Assembly: GCA_947500295.1 (NCBI GenBank)
Contig: CANMRM010000005.1
Span: 186,001-250,000, forward strand
Length of the DNA: 64,000 nt
Source: an uncultured Kordiimonas sp.
GTDB taxonomy: Bacteria > Pseudomonadota > Alphaproteobacteria > Sphingomonadales > Kordiimonadaceae
Direction: 5' to 3'
Part shown: positions 62,985 to 64,000 of the stretch, one piece after another
Numbering within the stretch: the stretch's first letter is position 1
Layout: each line of letters opens with the position of its first letter
Notes under the pieces: generated by a model
Seen by the model: the letters and a program-made list of their open reading frames with translations, nothing else
Told to the model about the DNA's origin: nothing
The model's database searches: none
Program-made: the position numbers and the translations under genes

Positions 62985-64000
62985 CTAGTTCATGTCGGCT
63001 TCGAGTGCCTCGATCTGCATGCGCGTATCTTCAATCAGGCTGGCGATTTCCGCCGCTGAGTCTGATGATCCGGTTGCCAGGTTGCGCACTTCACTTGCGA
63101 CCACGGCAAAGCCGCGGCCCGCATCACCCGCGCGCGCCGCCTCAATCGTCGCATTCAGGGACAGCAGATTGGTCTGGCGGGCGATGCCTTCAATGGAATT
63201 TGCCGTACCGCTGATACGGTCCAGTACATTGCGCATGAGATTGCTGGTTTCTTCAATGGCGGTGCGGCGTTCGGTTACGTCATTGCCATACAGCACGATG
63301 GAAGAAAGGCGGCCCTGGTAATCCGTAATGGCCTGCAGGCTGCCGGACAAATACAACTTTTTGCCGCCCGCGCCTTCAAGGGTGATCTCACGTGAGAGAA
63401 ATTCTCCCTCTTTCAGCGCCTTGGCATCCTGTTCGCTCACGGTTTTCGTCAGGTTTGGACTGTCAACGCCATACTCTGACAGAAGGTCAAAGCCAATATT
63501 GTTGGCCTTTGAAAAGGCACCATATTCGTCCCACTCAAACACGACATTCGAGCGCTCGATACCATCAATCCGGGCGGTAAACTCAAGCGCAGCAACCTTG
63601 GTATTGGTAATGTTGGCCTGAACTGAAATAAAGCGTTCCAGCTTGCCGTCTGCGCCAAAAATCGGATTGATCGACAGGGAAATCCAATAGGGTTCCCCTT
63701 CCTTGCTATAGTTCAGTATTTCTTCATAGAAAGGTTCACGCGCCTGCAGCTTTTCCCGAATGCGGGCAACAGCCCCATGATCGGTGAGTTTGCCCTGCAG
63801 CACGTCCCCAGGTTTGCGGCCCTTTACCTCGTCAAAGGTGAAGCCGGTCATCCGCTCAAAGCCCGGGTTGGTGTATTCAATTAGACCCTTGGCGTCTGTG
63901 ATGATAACGGAGTTGTCGGTTTCGTCTGCCACCAGAGACAACATCTGGAAACGCGCCCGGTTTTCAACATCCGCTGTGACGTCCTGCACAAAAGCGGTGT
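62985..64000 (-). CDS. PAS-domain chemotaxis-type protein, C-terminal part
   Basis: The gene extends past the right edge; 338 codons are visible. At the edge the frame reads [14 protein letters not shown], which is the end of an upstream PAS/PAC unit, so the reading frame is still open and the start lies outside. A full PAS/PAC unit follows ([30 protein letters not shown] in parts, then [21 protein letters not shown]). A second PAS-like section has DVTERR. The C-terminus is a short MCP signalling domain with [31 protein letters not shown] (in parts) and ends soon after it. No membrane segment is seen, so it is probably a soluble receptor. Confidence 0.87.
   Translation of the reverse strand, partial: TAFVQDVTADVENRARFQMLSLVADETDNSVIITDAKGLIEYTNPGFERMTGFTFDEVKGRKPGDVLQGKLTDHGAVARIREKLQAREPFYEEILNYSKEGEPYWISLSINPIFGADGKLERFISVQANITNTKVAALEFTARIDGIERSNVVFEWDEYGAFSKANNIGFDLLSEYGVDSPNLTKTVSEQDAKALKEGEFLSREITLEGAGGKKLYLSGSLQAITDYQGRLSSIVLYGNDVTERRTAIEETSNLMRNVLDRISGTANSIEGIARQTNLLSLNATIEAARAGDAGRGFAVVASEVRNLATGSSDSAAEIASLIEDTRMQIEALEADMN

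Noticed and set aside
1-64000. CRISPR arrays, insertion sequences, integrases or prophage
   Set aside because: No spaced direct repeats, transposase, integrase or phage structural genes were seen; tRNA genes show no attached integrase or duplicated ends.

Overview
The window looks like chromosome of a free-living, Gram-negative alphaproteobacterium, probably aquatic, that can respire nitrate. This rests on the rpmH-rnpA-yidD-yidC-engB cluster, the EpsC-type serine acetyltransferase, the NarK1/NarK2 plus narGHJI arrangement with a parvulin-like cistron, PilZ/HPt/PAS-MCP signalling genes, and the absence of any phage, insertion sequence, integron or CRISPR array. Gene density is high and base composition looks even from end to end. 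The species cannot be named from this sequence.

Layout. 1-5 kb: purine uptake (NUP-type permease cut by the left edge, NCS2 permease), a secreted sulfatase, tRNA-Arg, a small lipoprotein and a P1-family peptidase overlapping a sensor kinase. 6.8-10.2 kb: ribosomal protein L34, RNase P protein, YidD, YidC and EngB. 10.2-20 kb: HPt protein, DUF3253 protein, double-FKBP lipoprotein, ZIP-like membrane protein, SDR, AI-2E family permease, esterase, cysteine synthesis (cysE, cysK), PlsC-like acyltransferase and a PilZ protein. 20-28.5 kb: a TolB-like propeller protein, an ABC export system (ATPase, FtsX-like permease, membrane fusion protein), a D-2-hydroxyacid dehydrogenase and a Ca/Na-type exchanger.

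28.7-44.5 kb is a nitrate respiration island. A minus-strand operon runs narK1-narK2-narG-narH-narJ-narI, then a parvulin-like protein without a rotamase domain, then a beta-carbonic anhydrase. A porin gene with its own FNR-type box follows. Divergent from narK1 is an unusual regulator: a NIT nitrate/nitrite-sensing domain fused to a Crp/Fnr effector and helix-turn-helix, ending in a four-cysteine cluster. Molybdenum cofactor genes moaA and mobA follow it. FNR/DNR-type palindromes lie before narK1, before the porin and (overlapping the regulator's stop codon) before moaA, suggesting a compact local regulon. This fusion regulator is the best candidate for something little described.

44.6-64 kb: a BaiN/HI0933-type flavoprotein, a membrane chemoreceptor, tRNA-Ser, a histidine kinase/receiver pair, an exopolysaccharide export operon (outer-membrane barrel, SLBB export protein, Wzc-type tyrosine kinase), a PPP-type phosphatase, a Pro/Ala-rich secreted protein, a UDP-glucuronate-epimerase-like enzyme preceded by a 17-bp tandem triplication of its own start, an RND efflux pair, an alkyltransferase-like DNA repair protein and a PAS chemoreceptor cut by the right edge.
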